From Tabrizicola oligotrophica (GTDB lineage Bacteria; Pseudomonadota; Alphaproteobacteria; Rhodobacterales; Rhodobacteraceae), in contig NZ_JAAIVJ010000007.1 of NCBI RefSeq assembly GCF_011008935.1, forward strand, positions 62,001 to 126,000: a stretch of 64,000 nt of DNA. Direction: 5' to 3'. The position numbers and the translations under genes were made by a program. The notes below the pieces were generated by a model, which was given only the letters and a program-made list of their open reading frames with translations, did no database searches and was not told the DNA's origin. Of the stretch, positions 46,370 through 55,269 are shown piece after piece; the first letter of the stretch is position 1, and each line of letters opens with the position of its first letter.

Positions 46370-46956
46370 TGGTCCTGCGGCTTGAGGTCTTTGAAAGCGA
46401 GGCGCGCGGACCAGCCTCCGACACCGTTGTTCTTGATACCTCGGCGCTGGAAGAGACGCGTCTGGCCTCCTACGATTCCGGCTATGCGGCGGGCTGGGAA
46501 GATGCAACGGCGGCGCAAAGCGGCGATCAGGCGCGGATCGGGGCAGACCTTGCCCGCAGTCTGCAGGCGCTGTCCTTCACCTATCAGGAGGCGCGCAGCC
46601 ATGTGCTGCGGGCGCTGGAACCCCTGCTCGAAGCGATGGCCGGCAAGCTGCTTCCTGCCATTGCGCGCGAGGCGCTGGGCGGGATCGTGCTGGAGCAACT
46701 GATGCCTCTGGCCGCCGACATGGCGGAAACGCCCGTTACGCTGGTGTTGAACCCGCTGGCCCGACCGGCGGTGGAGCCGCTCATCGCCGCGGCAACCGGC
46801 CTGCCCCTGAGCATCGAGGAAGAGGCCTCGCTGGGAGAGGGGCAGGTCTACCTGCGCTTCGGCGGCGCGGAAAACCTGGTCGATCTTGACCGGGCGACCT
46901 CGGAAATCCTTGCCGCCACCCGCGGCTTCTTCGACTTGTCCCGCAAGGAGGGCTGA
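46369..46956 (+). CDS. FliH-like export ATPase regulator
   Basis: 195-residue cytoplasmic protein. The pattern YDSGYAAGWEDATAAQ near residue 35, an extended helical middle, and the C-terminal VLNPLARPAVEPLI and LGEGQVYLRFGGAENLVDLD (in part) fit FliH, the regulator that binds FliI and the C-ring. It starts inside the fliF stop and precedes fliN by 1 base. Sequence conservation is modest, so the symbol is withheld. Confidence 0.7.
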   Translation: MVLRLEVFESEARGPASDTVVLDTSALEETRLASYDSGYAAGWEDATAAQSGDQARIGADLARSLQALSFTYQEARSHVLRALEPLLEAMAGKLLPAIAREALGGIVLEQLMPLAADMAETPVTLVLNPLARPAVEPLIAAATGLPLSIEEEASLGEGQVYLRFGGAENLVDLDRATSEILAATRGFFDLSRKEG

Positions 46957-46957
46957 G

Positions 46958-47230
46958 ATGGACGACACCACCCCCGACACCAATCCGTTTGCGCAGGTTC
47001 CGATCGAGGTGACGATCTCGGTCGGCAAGGCCCGGCCGCTGGTGCGTGACCTGCTGCGGTTGGGGCGGGATGCAATCCTGCCCCTGGACCGGCGCGTGGA
47101 TGACCCGGTGGAGCTTTATGTCGGGGATCGTCTTATCGCCCGCGGTGTCTTGCAGGAAGTGGAAGGCGAAGGTGCGGGGCAACTCGCCGTCAGGCTGACC
47201 GAGGTGGCCAACCTTCGGGGCGGGCTGTGA
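46958..47230 (+). CDS. fliN: Flagellar switch protein FliN
   Basis: 90-residue C-ring component with a SpoA domain: QVPIEVTISVGKARPLVRDLL (core VPIEVTISVGKARP) and the tail LAVRLTEVANLRGGL. The length is short for FliN, giving little beyond the SpoA domain. The ATG at 46958 has AAGGAGGG upstream; the longer frame to 46886 adds unrelated residues. It overlaps fliP by 4 bases. It is the only switch protein found in the window. Confidence 0.9.
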   Translation: MDDTTPDTNPFAQVPIEVTISVGKARPLVRDLLRLGRDAILPLDRRVDDPVELYVGDRLIARGVLQEVEGEGAGQLAVRLTEVANLRGGL

Positions 47231-47952
47231 CGTGCACCCCGATCCTGTGCGTGGCGCTGTTCCTGGCGGTTCTGGCCAGTCCGGCGCTGGCGCAGGACAT
47301 CTCGATCGACTTTGGCGACGGAGCGTCCCTGGCGACGCGATCGGTGCAGCTGCTGCTGCTCGTGACCGTGCTGTCGATCGTTCCGGGGCTTGCGGTGATG
47401 CTCACCTGCTTTCCCTTCATCGTCACCGTCCTGTCAATCCTGCGGCAGGCCATCGGTTTGCAGCAGTCACCGCCCAACATGCTGATCATCAGCCTGGCGC
47501 TGTTCCTGACCTGGTTCGTGATGGACCCGGTCCTGACCGAGGCCTGGGTGAAGGGGCTTGAGCCGCTTTCGAACGGGCTGATCGACGTACAGACCGCCAT
47601 CCCGCTGGTCCTTGCGCCGTTCCGCGCGTTCATGACGAACCGGCTTGACCCCGACACGTTTGCGGCCCTGCAGGCCTTGCGCCCCGAGGCGGCCACGGCC
47701 CTGGCCGATGCACCCCTTTCGGTGCTGGTGCCGTCCTTCATCCTCTCGGAAATCCAGCGCGCCTTCGAGATCGGCTTTCTGGTGTTTCTGCCCTTCCTGA
47801 TCATTGATCTGGTGGTGGCGTCTGTCCTGATGTCCATGGGGATGATGATGGTCCCCCCCGCGGTGGTTGCGTTGCCGTTCAAGCTGGCTTTCTTTGTGGT
47901 GGCCGATGGCTGGACGCTGATTTCCAGCGCCTTGGTGCGAAGCTACTTCTGA
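47227..47952 (+). CDS. fliP: Flagellar export gate protein FliP
   Basis: 241-residue membrane protein, with a cleavable signal (LCVALFLAVLASPALAQ) and four hydrophobic segments. FliP marks: FVMDPVLTEAWVKGLEPLS and FLPFLIIDLVVASVLMSMGMMM (in part), then VPPAVVALPFKLAFFVVADGW (in part). It starts at GTG, overlapping the fliN stop. It ends the fliF operon; no fliO-like gene is evident nearby. Confidence 0.95.
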   Translation: MTCTPILCVALFLAVLASPALAQDISIDFGDGASLATRSVQLLLLVTVLSIVPGLAVMLTCFPFIVTVLSILRQAIGLQQSPPNMLIISLALFLTWFVMDPVLTEAWVKGLEPLSNGLIDVQTAIPLVLAPFRAFMTNRLDPDTFAALQALRPEAATALADAPLSVLVPSFILSEIQRAFEIGFLVFLPFLIIDLVVASVLMSMGMMMVPPAVVALPFKLAFFVVADGWTLISSALVRSYF

Positions 47953-48144
47953 CTGGGCCGACCTGTCCCGGTTGACCGCCCCGCACATCCCTGAGCGACA
48001 CCCTGCCCGAGCAAACCGTGCCAAAGCTCCGCGCTACCGAACCCCCGCGGCGATCTTCGACCGGGTCCGCGCCAGGTGCCGGCTTGCCACCGCGGTCGGT
48101 CGGTCCCGCTGGCGAAAGCGGCCCAGGCAATCCTGCCGCCCGCG

Positions 48145-49245
48145 TCAGTTCACGACGAATTCGGCATGCAAGGCCCCTGCCGCATTGATGCTTTTCAGGA
48201 TGTCGATCATGTCATGCGGGGCGACGCCCAGTGCGTTCAGCCCGGCCACAACTTCGGACAGGCTGGTGCCTCCGGTGATCTCGGCAAGCCCGGTGCCGGG
48301 GGCGGTTTCGATGCTGGCGGCGGTGCTGGGAACGACGATCGTCTCGCCTTCGGCAAAAGGGTTGGGTTGGGCCACAGTCAGGGTTTCCTCGACCCGCAGG
48401 GTCAGGTTGCCCTGGGCAACGGCGACGCGGCTGATCCGCACCTCCTGCCCCATCACGATCGTGCCCGAGCGCTGGTCAACCACGACACGGGCCCGCGTTT
48501 CGGGTTCGACCGCAAGATTCTCGACCCGGCTCAGCACATGGGCGGGCGAGCCGTTGCCGATTTCGGCGATGTTCAGCATGACGGTGCCCGCATCCAGCAT
48601 CCGCGCGGCCCCGCTGCCAAGATCGCCGTTGATGGCGGTCTCGATCCGGGCGGCCGTGGTGAAATCCGGCGCCCGCAAGGCAAGCCGCAGCTGGTTCAGC
48701 GCGGTGAAATCAAAGTCGATCTCGCGCTCGACATAGGCGCCGGAGGGAATCGTCCCCGCCGTCGGCACGCCCTGCACCACGCGCGCCGCCGCGCCCTCGG
48801 CCGAGATCCCGCCGGTGATGATCGTTCCCTGCGCCACGGCATAGATCTGCCCGTCCGCCCCGTTCAGCGGCGTCATCACCAGCGTCCCGCCAAGCAGGCT
48901 TTTCGCATCGCCGATCGCCGAGACCGTGACGTCGATCCGCCCGCCGGCGCGGGCGAAGGGGGGCAGGTTGGCCGTGACGAACACCGCCGCCACGTTCTTC
49001 GGCCGGTATTCCTCGCCTGCAACATTGACCCCAAGCCGCTCCAGCAGGTTCGACATGATTTCTTCGGTGAACGGCGCATTGCGAATGCCGTCGCCGGTCC
49101 CGTTCAGCCCGACGACCAGACCGTAGCCGACCAGATCGTTGCCGCGCACCCCGTCGAATTCGACAAGATCCTTGATCCGGACCGGTCCCGCCACGGCCAG
49201 CGACGGCACGAGGCAAAGGGCGACAAGAAGCGCTTTGAACATCAC
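48145..49245 (-). CDS. flgI: Flagellar P-ring protein FlgI
   Basis: 366-residue periplasmic ring protein with a signal peptide (ALLVALCLVPSLAVA). Conserved start RIKDLVEFDGVRGNDLVGYGLVVGLNGTGDG (core GNDLVGYGLVVGLNGTGDG) and later MTPLNGADGQIYAVAQG are characteristic. It overlaps flgL by 4 bases and is last of the flgE-flgK-flgL-flgI group; its partner FlgH is in another operon. Confidence 0.97.
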   Translation of the reverse strand: MMFKALLVALCLVPSLAVAGPVRIKDLVEFDGVRGNDLVGYGLVVGLNGTGDGIRNAPFTEEIMSNLLERLGVNVAGEEYRPKNVAAVFVTANLPPFARAGGRIDVTVSAIGDAKSLLGGTLVMTPLNGADGQIYAVAQGTIITGGISAEGAAARVVQGVPTAGTIPSGAYVEREIDFDFTALNQLRLALRAPDFTTAARIETAINGDLGSGAARMLDAGTVMLNIAEIGNGSPAHVLSRVENLAVEPETRARVVVDQRSGTIVMGQEVRISRVAVAQGNLTLRVEETLTVAQPNPFAEGETIVVPSTAASIETAPGTGLAEITGGTSLSEVVAGLNALGVAPHDMIDILKSINAAGALHAEFVVN

Positions 49246-50249
49246 AGGTAATCCGCGAGGCTGAGGCGCGAGATGCGCGCGGTGAGGGTGTAGATCAGCT
49301 CAAGCTGCGTTTCGGCATCCTGTAGCCGGGTCGCCGTTTCATAGGGGTCGATCTCGACCATGGCGGTCCGCGCCATGCCCAGCGCGGCAGCTTCGCTTTC
49401 ATTGCGGGTCTGCGCCTGATCGAGGCGGGCCTGCAGCCCCCCAAGCCGCGCCGCAAGCTGGGCGCGATCGGTTTCCCCGGCAAGCAGCACCTCGCCGGCG
49501 CGCTGGGCCAGGCCTTTTTGCAGCTCGTATTGGCCGGGGAAGATGCCACGGTCGACCAGTGCCGCCATGGCAAGACCTTTCAGTGTCTTGCGCAGCGCCG
49601 GGTCATCGGCGGTGATGTCCAGAGCCAGGGCCTCCCCCGGGGCAACCGGAACTTCTGCCAGCGGTGCGCTGCCGAGATAGGCCGTGCCCTGATAGCCTCC
49701 GGGTGCGGCGAACCAGGCGTCCAGCGCCGCCTCGACCGAGGCAACGTCGGTTGCCCCGGCTGCGCCAATCGCGGATTCCAGCGCAGTCAGCAGCGTGTCG
49801 GCCGAGGCCATGGCCTGCCCGTTGGTGTCCATGCCGGCAAACAGGGTGCGGTCCCCGAAACGGGTGTTCAGCGTGGAAAGCGTCGAAAGCAGCGCCGCAT
49901 GCGCAGCCGAGGCGGCGGTGCCCACATGGGTTGCCGCGGCGGTGCCCGAGGCGGCGATCAGGCTGTTCGACGCCGTGAGCGCCATGTCGGAAATCGTGGC
50001 CAGTCCGGTCTGCAAGGCCTCGGCGAACAGCGCGAGTTCCCGCGTCACCGCGCCATATCCCTCCAGCCGGGCAAGGCTGGTGTCGATGGCCAGAAGTGGC
50101 CCCATGTCCCCCGAAAGATGGCGCGGCGTATCGGCGGCCCGCCCCAGGGTCAGCTCCTGTGACAGGCGGGCAAGGTCGGCCTTTGCCTGCATCGTGTGGC
50201 GGCGCATGATGTTCGACTGCGCCAGATCTCCAAAGCCGAGGGTGGTCAT
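49242..50249 (-). CDS. flgL: Hook-filament junction protein FlgL
   Basis: 335-residue flagellin-like junction protein. N-terminal helix MRRHTMQAKADLARLSQELT with GRAADTPRHLSGD and a C-terminal helix (MVEIDPYETATRLQDAETQL in part, TLTARISRLSLADYL). It lies 3 bases after flgK and overlaps flgI by 4. In alphaproteobacteria this is often annotated as flagellin-like FlgL/HAP3. Confidence 0.9.
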   Translation of the reverse strand: MTTLGFGDLAQSNIMRRHTMQAKADLARLSQELTLGRAADTPRHLSGDMGPLLAIDTSLARLEGYGAVTRELALFAEALQTGLATISDMALTASNSLIAASGTAAATHVGTAASAAHAALLSTLSTLNTRFGDRTLFAGMDTNGQAMASADTLLTALESAIGAAGATDVASVEAALDAWFAAPGGYQGTAYLGSAPLAEVPVAPGEALALDITADDPALRKTLKGLAMAALVDRGIFPGQYELQKGLAQRAGEVLLAGETDRAQLAARLGGLQARLDQAQTRNESEAAALGMARTAMVEIDPYETATRLQDAETQLELIYTLTARISRLSLADYL

Positions 50250-50252
50250 GTG

Positions 50253-51710
50253 TTACAGTCCCAGAAGGGTGTCGATCATGGCGCCGATGGTCTGGATGAC
50301 CTTGGCGTTGGCGGTATAGGCCTGTTCGACCAGAAGCAGCGATTGCATTTCCTGATCGGTGTCGACCCCGGCGGCCAGTTCGAGCTGCGTGAGGGCCTCG
50401 GCGCGGGCGGCAGCATAGCCCGCCTCGGTTTCTGCCGTCAGCCGGTCGGAGACGCAGCCCGAAAGCAGATCCCCCTGCAAGGCGGCAAAGCTGCGGGCGC
50501 CCGCCATGAAGGGGCCAGAGGCCGGGGTTCTGGCCGATGTCAGCGCGGCATGCAGGGCGACAAGGCCTGCCGCATTGCCAGCAAGCCCCGGCGTGGTTGC
50601 ACCGATCCCGTCCCGCAGATGCCACAGGCCACCGCCCTGCCGCGGGTCGACCACGGCATTCAGCGCCAGGCGCTGAGCCAGCCCCGCCTCGTCGGCGGGC
50701 AGGAAATTTCCGCCGTCGTCGGTGAAAAGCCCGGCCTGCCCCGGCGCAAGCGTGGCATCGACGGCCGGATCGGCAAACCGTTCCAACAAATCCCGGGCAA
50801 GGGCATCGAGCTCGCGCTGCGCCTCGGGAGCAAGCTGGTCGCGGACTTCGAAATGGGCGGCGAGAGAGCCGCCGCTGATCGGGCTGTCGCTGCCCGAAGT
50901 CGCCACCGGGCGGCCGTTCAGCGTCAGGCCCGAAAGGCTGCCCGCGCCGATCGACATCTCGGCGGTGACGAGGCCGGCCGGATCAAAGCCGAACACGGCG
51001 GCCTGACCATCGACCAGCATCGCGCCGCCGGTGGTGTAGAGTGCGATCTGCCCATCGTCCCGGGCGATTTCGCGCAGGGGCACCACCGAGGCGATGCTGT
51101 CGATCAGTTGCTGGCGCTGGTCGATCAGGGCCGAAGGGTCGCGGGCGCCGGCATAAGTGGCGCGGATGTTGCCGTTCAGTTCAGAGATCTGCGCCAGCGT
51201 CCGGTTCAAAAGATCGACATCTGCCTCGATCCGGTCATCCGCCTCGGCCCGCGCGGTCTGCACCGCCTCGGCGGCGCCGCCGATCTGGCTTGCCAGATTG
51301 CGGGCCGTGTCGATGACGCGGGCAAGGCGGGCCTCGGAATCGGGCAGCGAGGCGGCCTCCAGCAAGGCGGTGTCAAATTCGGCGATCCGGCCGCCAAGGG
51401 AAACCGCGCTGTCGGCGGTGCCGATGGCCGCTTCAAGGCGCTGGAAAAACGATGACCGGGCAACACGCTCGGCCTCGGTCGCCTCGGCCCGGCGCCGATC
51501 GGCCAGCAAGACCGGGTCGACATGGCGCCGGACCCCGACGATACTGACGCCCTGGCCAGTCTGGCCCACCGCGCGCGCGGTGGTGATGACCTCGCGGCGG
51601 CTATAGCCCGCCGTCGTGGCATTGGCGATGTTCGAGGACACCACCTCGGCAGCCTTGGCGGCGGCCGTGAGGCCGGAAAGCGCGCTGGAAAGGCTGCCCG
51701 AGATGCTCAT
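50253..51710 (-). CDS. flgK: Hook-associated protein FlgK
   Basis: 485-residue junction protein. N-terminal SSNIANATTAGYSRREVIT with MSISGSLSSALSGLTAA before it, a central variable region, and the C-terminal LLLVEQAYTANAKVIQTIGA (core EQAYTANAKVIQT) are all FlgK marks. It starts 6 bases after flgE. Its chaperone may be the FlgN-like protein at 25408-25728. Confidence 0.94.
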   Translation of the reverse strand: MSISGSLSSALSGLTAAAKAAEVVSSNIANATTAGYSRREVITTARAVGQTGQGVSIVGVRRHVDPVLLADRRRAEATEAERVARSSFFQRLEAAIGTADSAVSLGGRIAEFDTALLEAASLPDSEARLARVIDTARNLASQIGGAAEAVQTARAEADDRIEADVDLLNRTLAQISELNGNIRATYAGARDPSALIDQRQQLIDSIASVVPLREIARDDGQIALYTTGGAMLVDGQAAVFGFDPAGLVTAEMSIGAGSLSGLTLNGRPVATSGSDSPISGGSLAAHFEVRDQLAPEAQRELDALARDLLERFADPAVDATLAPGQAGLFTDDGGNFLPADEAGLAQRLALNAVVDPRQGGGLWHLRDGIGATTPGLAGNAAGLVALHAALTSARTPASGPFMAGARSFAALQGDLLSGCVSDRLTAETEAGYAAARAEALTQLELAAGVDTDQEMQSLLLVEQAYTANAKVIQTIGAMIDTLLGL

Positions 51711-51716
51711 CGCGCG

Positions 51717-53021
51717 TTACCGTTTGATATTGGTGGTTTCCTGCAGCATTTCGTCGACAGTCTGGATCACCTTGGCATTCGAGGAATAGGCGCGCTGGGT
51801 CTGGATCAGCTGCGTCAGTTCTGCCGCCACGTCGGTCGCCGATTCCTCGCGCGAATAGCCCACCGTTGAGCCCGTCGGCCCGTCGCCCGCGTCCCACAGG
51901 TAGAAGGGGCCGGAGGCGGGCGAAATCTGATAGCTCTGGTTGTTCAGCGCGATCAGGCCGTTGGGGTTGGGCACATCGACCACCGGAAGCTGATAGATGC
52001 GGCGGGTGAAACCCTGATCGTAGACGGCATGGAGAAAGCCCTTTTCATCCACCTCGACCGAGGAAAGCGTGGCCACCGTGGTGCCGTTCTTGGAAATCGC
52101 AACCGGCGAGAAGGTGCTGGCAAGCTGTGTCATGCCGTTGGCCTCGCCGATCTCGCCGATGTCGAGCGCGATGGTGCCCCCCCCGACGGTCAGTTCAATC
52201 TCGCCCGTGGTCGGGTTGTAGGCGCCGCCCGAGGTGGCCGTGACCGTCGCCAGCGTGCCGCCGCCGATCTGCGTGTCGTTGAAGGTCAGTTCGTATTCGC
52301 CAACCAGCGCCCCGCCCGAGGCGCTGTCGCGCACCTCCATCGTCCAGATGTTCGAGGTGCCGGTTGCCGGCACGGTCGGGGTGAAGGTGAACTCCAGCGC
52401 CTCGGACGTGCCGAGGTTGCCGAAATATTCGACCGTCAGGTCATGCGAGGCCCCCGCCGAGCCGGCCACGCTTTCCGAGGCCGGCAGGTTGACCCCCAGC
52501 CGCATCTGCGTGGTCGGATTGCCGACATATTGGTTGGCGTTGATGCGCACCGGTTCCAGCGCGGCCATGGTGTCGCGCGGGAAGGTGTTCAGGCTGCCGT
52601 CGGAATTGGCCGGCCAGCCCATCAGCACCTGGCCGGTGGCGGTGCGCAGCACCCCTTCGGAATCTGCGCGGAAAGAGCCGGTCGTGACCAGCGAAATCGG
52701 ATAGCTGCCAGCATTTGCGGTCAGCGCGCTGGCGTCGGTGACGGCCAGAAACCCGCGCCCGTCGATGGCGAGATCGGTCGAGTTCGTGGTGGCGATCAGC
52801 GGGCCGCGATCATCGATCAGGCGGAAATTGGTGGTTCGCACCCCGCCCGCCGAATAGCTGGTGTTGGCGTTGCCATGGGTCACAACCGAATGGAAATCGG
52901 TCTGCGCCCGCTTGTAGCCATAGGTCGCCGAGTTGGCGATATTGTCCGAGATGGTGGCAAGCCGGTTCGCATTGGCGTTCAGCCCGGCCACCCCCGCATT
53001 CAGCGAGGAGGAAATCGTCAT
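51717..53021 (-). CDS. flgE: Flagellar hook protein FlgE
   Basis: 434-residue hook subunit. The N-terminal ISDNIANSATYGYKRAQTDF (in part) and the C-terminal LIQTQRAYSSNAKVIQTVDE (in part) frame a variable middle; LAIDGRGFLAVTD is the shared hook/rod motif. The start at 53021 follows AAAGG; the longer frame to 53069 is rejected. It heads flgE-flgK-flgL-flgI and is preceded by a 92-bp gap with a CtrA-like site. Confidence 0.95.
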   Translation of the reverse strand: MTISSSLNAGVAGLNANANRLATISDNIANSATYGYKRAQTDFHSVVTHGNANTSYSAGGVRTTNFRLIDDRGPLIATTNSTDLAIDGRGFLAVTDASALTANAGSYPISLVTTGSFRADSEGVLRTATGQVLMGWPANSDGSLNTFPRDTMAALEPVRINANQYVGNPTTQMRLGVNLPASESVAGSAGASHDLTVEYFGNLGTSEALEFTFTPTVPATGTSNIWTMEVRDSASGGALVGEYELTFNDTQIGGGTLATVTATSGGAYNPTTGEIELTVGGGTIALDIGEIGEANGMTQLASTFSPVAISKNGTTVATLSSVEVDEKGFLHAVYDQGFTRRIYQLPVVDVPNPNGLIALNNQSYQISPASGPFYLWDAGDGPTGSTVGYSREESATDVAAELTQLIQTQRAYSSNAKVIQTVDEMLQETTNIKR

Positions 53022-53078
53022 CGATGGCGCCTTTCTGCAGCTTCGACTTCGTGTGAGGCCAGCCTGCATCCAGTCGCG

Positions 53079-53093
53079 TTAATTCTCCCATAA
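53079..53093. promoter_or_regulatory. CtrA-box-like site upstream of flgE
   Basis: TTAA-N7-ATAA (TTAT-N7-TTAA on the flgE strand), one mismatch from the CtrA consensus, 58-72 bases upstream of the flgE start codon. Confidence 0.4.
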
Positions 53094-53113
53094 CAGCTAA
53101 GATTTGATGGATT

Positions 53114-53953
53114 TTACCGATTCCTGCGCAAAAGCACGATCTCTATGCGGTTGTTGCGCAGCGCGGTCGGATCGGCGGTGGCGGGCTTGCGGTCGGCATG
53201 ACCGGTGACGCGGGCGATGCGCGCGCCGGGCAGCTTGTGTTTCTCCAGCAGCTGGCGCAGGACCTGCGCGCGTTCGGTCGAGAGATCCCAGGTCGGATCT
53301 TCGCGCAGGGTGATCGGGTAGCTTCGAACATGCCCGTTCACCGCGATATCGTTGCTGGAAAGGCCAAGAACCTCGGCCAGAAGCGCCGCAATTTCGGCGG
53401 TCTGGGCCGCAGGCTCGGCGGTTTCGGGCCGGAAAAGCGGTGCGCCGTCAAGGTCGAAAAGCTCGATCACCAGCCCTTCGTCGGTGACGCGGGTCACGAC
53501 GTGGCGCAACAGGCGCTCCATCGTCATGCTTTCGCCGCCCTTGGCGGTAAGGGCCTGCTCAATCGCGGCAAGCTCCTTTTTCTCGTCGGCTGAGGCCTCG
53601 CCATCCGATGCGGCCTCGCCGCGGGCCTTGTCGGATTCGGTGGGGTTTTCCGCAGTGGCGCCAGTGCCGTTCTGGGCCAGCGTGCTTTCGGTAAACGTGC
53701 TGTCCCCGCCGAAGGCGCCATCGCCGCCGCCGGAAACACGGTTTACCGGAATCGTCGGATTGAAGTAATCCGCGATGCCCTTTCGTTGCTTTTCCGTCGT
53801 CGCGTTCAGCAGCCACATCAGCATGAAGAAGGCCATCATGGCCGTCACGAAATCGGCATAGGCGACTTTCCAGGCACCGCCATGATGCCCGCCGCCCTGC
53901 ACGACCTTCTTCCGCTTGATGATGACTGGCGCGGCATTCCCTTGCCCGGCCAT
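53114..53953 (-). CDS. motB: Flagellar motor stator protein MotB
   Basis: 279-residue stator subunit. The proton-binding Asp is D34 in VAYADFVTAMMAFFMLMWLL (in part), within a single helix; a Gly/Glu-rich linker (residues about 75-125) leads to the OmpA-like peptidoglycan domain (HVRSYPITLREDPTWDLS, VTGHADRKPATAD, NNRIEIVLLRR). It sits 92 bases upstream of flgE on the same strand, while motA is 10 kb away. Confidence 0.93.
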   Translation of the reverse strand: MAGQGNAAPVIIKRKKVVQGGGHHGGAWKVAYADFVTAMMAFFMLMWLLNATTEKQRKGIADYFNPTIPVNRVSGGGDGAFGGDSTFTESTLAQNGTGATAENPTESDKARGEAASDGEASADEKKELAAIEQALTAKGGESMTMERLLRHVVTRVTDEGLVIELFDLDGAPLFRPETAEPAAQTAEIAALLAEVLGLSSNDIAVNGHVRSYPITLREDPTWDLSTERAQVLRQLLEKHKLPGARIARVTGHADRKPATADPTALRNNRIEIVLLRRNR

Positions 53954-54087
53954 TCACACACCCATGTCTTTCACACCCGGGATCAGCTGTAGCGGATCAG
54001 GGTTGAAGCGCGGTTAAGGGGTGGCATTTTAGAGAAATGGCGGGGCAAAGGTCCGGTCACGCCGCAAGCGCCGGTGAGAGCGCAGGC

Positions 54088-55269
54088 CTACCTTTCGCGC
54101 AAGGCCTCGCCGGCCTTGTAGAGCGGCTTCGTCAGATAGGTCAGGATGGTCTTGCCGCCGGTCTCCAGTTCCACCGTGGCCTGCATGCCCGGACGGATCT
54201 CCAACGCTTGCTGGCGCGCATCAAACCGCGTGCGGTCCACCGCCAGCGTCACCTTGTAATGCGCCTCGGCATCCGGGTTGCGGGCCTGTTCGTCCTTGAA
54301 GGTGTCGGCGGAAACAAACGTCACCTTGCCATGCAGGCTGCCGAAGATCGTGTAGTCATAGGCGGAAAGCTTGATCGTCGCCTCTTGCCCCATCCGCACC
54401 GCGGCAATGTCGCGCGGCTTGACCTTGGCCTCGACGAAGACCTCTTTGTCCAGCGGGATGATCTGCAGGATTTCCTCGCCGGGACGGACCACCCCGCCGA
54501 TGGTGGTCACGGACAGCTTGTTCACCACACCGCGCATCGGCGCCAGAAGCGTGGTGCGGGACAGCTGGTCCTCGGACAGCTTGCGCTTTTGCCGCAGGCT
54601 GGCCAGCTCTCCTTGCGTCTTGGAATAGTCGGTCGCGCGTTCCTTTTCGGTGGTCGTCACCGCCTCGGTCAATTTGTTCTGCGCGTCCGAATGGGCCTTT
54701 TTCGCCCGGGTCAACTCGATCAGGGGGGCGATTTCGCGGTCATACATCTTCTGCACAAGGTCTAGCTCCTTGGCGGTCTGTTCGGCCACGGCCTCGGCGC
54801 CGGCGACGCGGGCGCGGTATTCACCCAGACGCGCGGCCAGAAGGGTGCGTTCCGACGTGGCAATCGCCGGCACGCGCTCTTCGATGCTGGCGGGTATCGC
54901 GAACTCGGCCGCGCCCTGCATCTCGGCCTCAAGCCGCAGGCGGCGAATTTCCAGTGCGGCGATCTCGTCGGCAAGCTCATCGACGGTGGCCTGAAACTGG
55001 GTGCCGTGAAGCCGGGCGAGCACCTGACCTTCCTCGACCACATCGCCTTCGGCGACGTTCAACTCGGCCAGAATGCCGCCTTCGAGATTCTGGATGATCT
55101 GCGGGCGGGACGAGGACACCACCTCGCCTGTGGCGCGGACGATTTCGTCGACCCAGGCGAGCGAGGCCCAGAGGAGGAACAGCACGGCGCTCAGCACGAT
55201 GCCCCAGATCACAAGGCTGGGGCCGCGACCGCGACCGATGAGGTCGTCTTCATAATCCAGCGCGCTCAT
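54088..55269 (-). CDS. Type I secretion adaptor (HlyD/LapC family)
   Basis: 393-residue membrane-fusion protein with a short cytoplasmic start, one helix (SLVIWGIVLSAVLFLLWASL) at about residues 18-38, a lipoyl domain split by a long coiled coil (residues about 100-250; EALKSELKL-type pattern with many Glu, Arg and Ala) and a C-terminal beta domain. The start at 55269 overlaps the ABC gene stop (ATGA); the open frame to 55428 lies in that gene. Connects the ABC exporter with the TolC-like protein for adhesin export. Confidence 0.92.
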   Translation of the reverse strand: MSALDYEDDLIGRGRGPSLVIWGIVLSAVLFLLWASLAWVDEIVRATGEVVSSSRPQIIQNLEGGILAELNVAEGDVVEEGQVLARLHGTQFQATVDELADEIAALEIRRLRLEAEMQGAAEFAIPASIEERVPAIATSERTLLAARLGEYRARVAGAEAVAEQTAKELDLVQKMYDREIAPLIELTRAKKAHSDAQNKLTEAVTTTEKERATDYSKTQGELASLRQKRKLSEDQLSRTTLLAPMRGVVNKLSVTTIGGVVRPGEEILQIIPLDKEVFVEAKVKPRDIAAVRMGQEATIKLSAYDYTIFGSLHGKVTFVSADTFKDEQARNPDAEAHYKVTLAVDRTRFDARQQALEIRPGMQATVELETGGKTILTYLTKPLYKAGEALRER

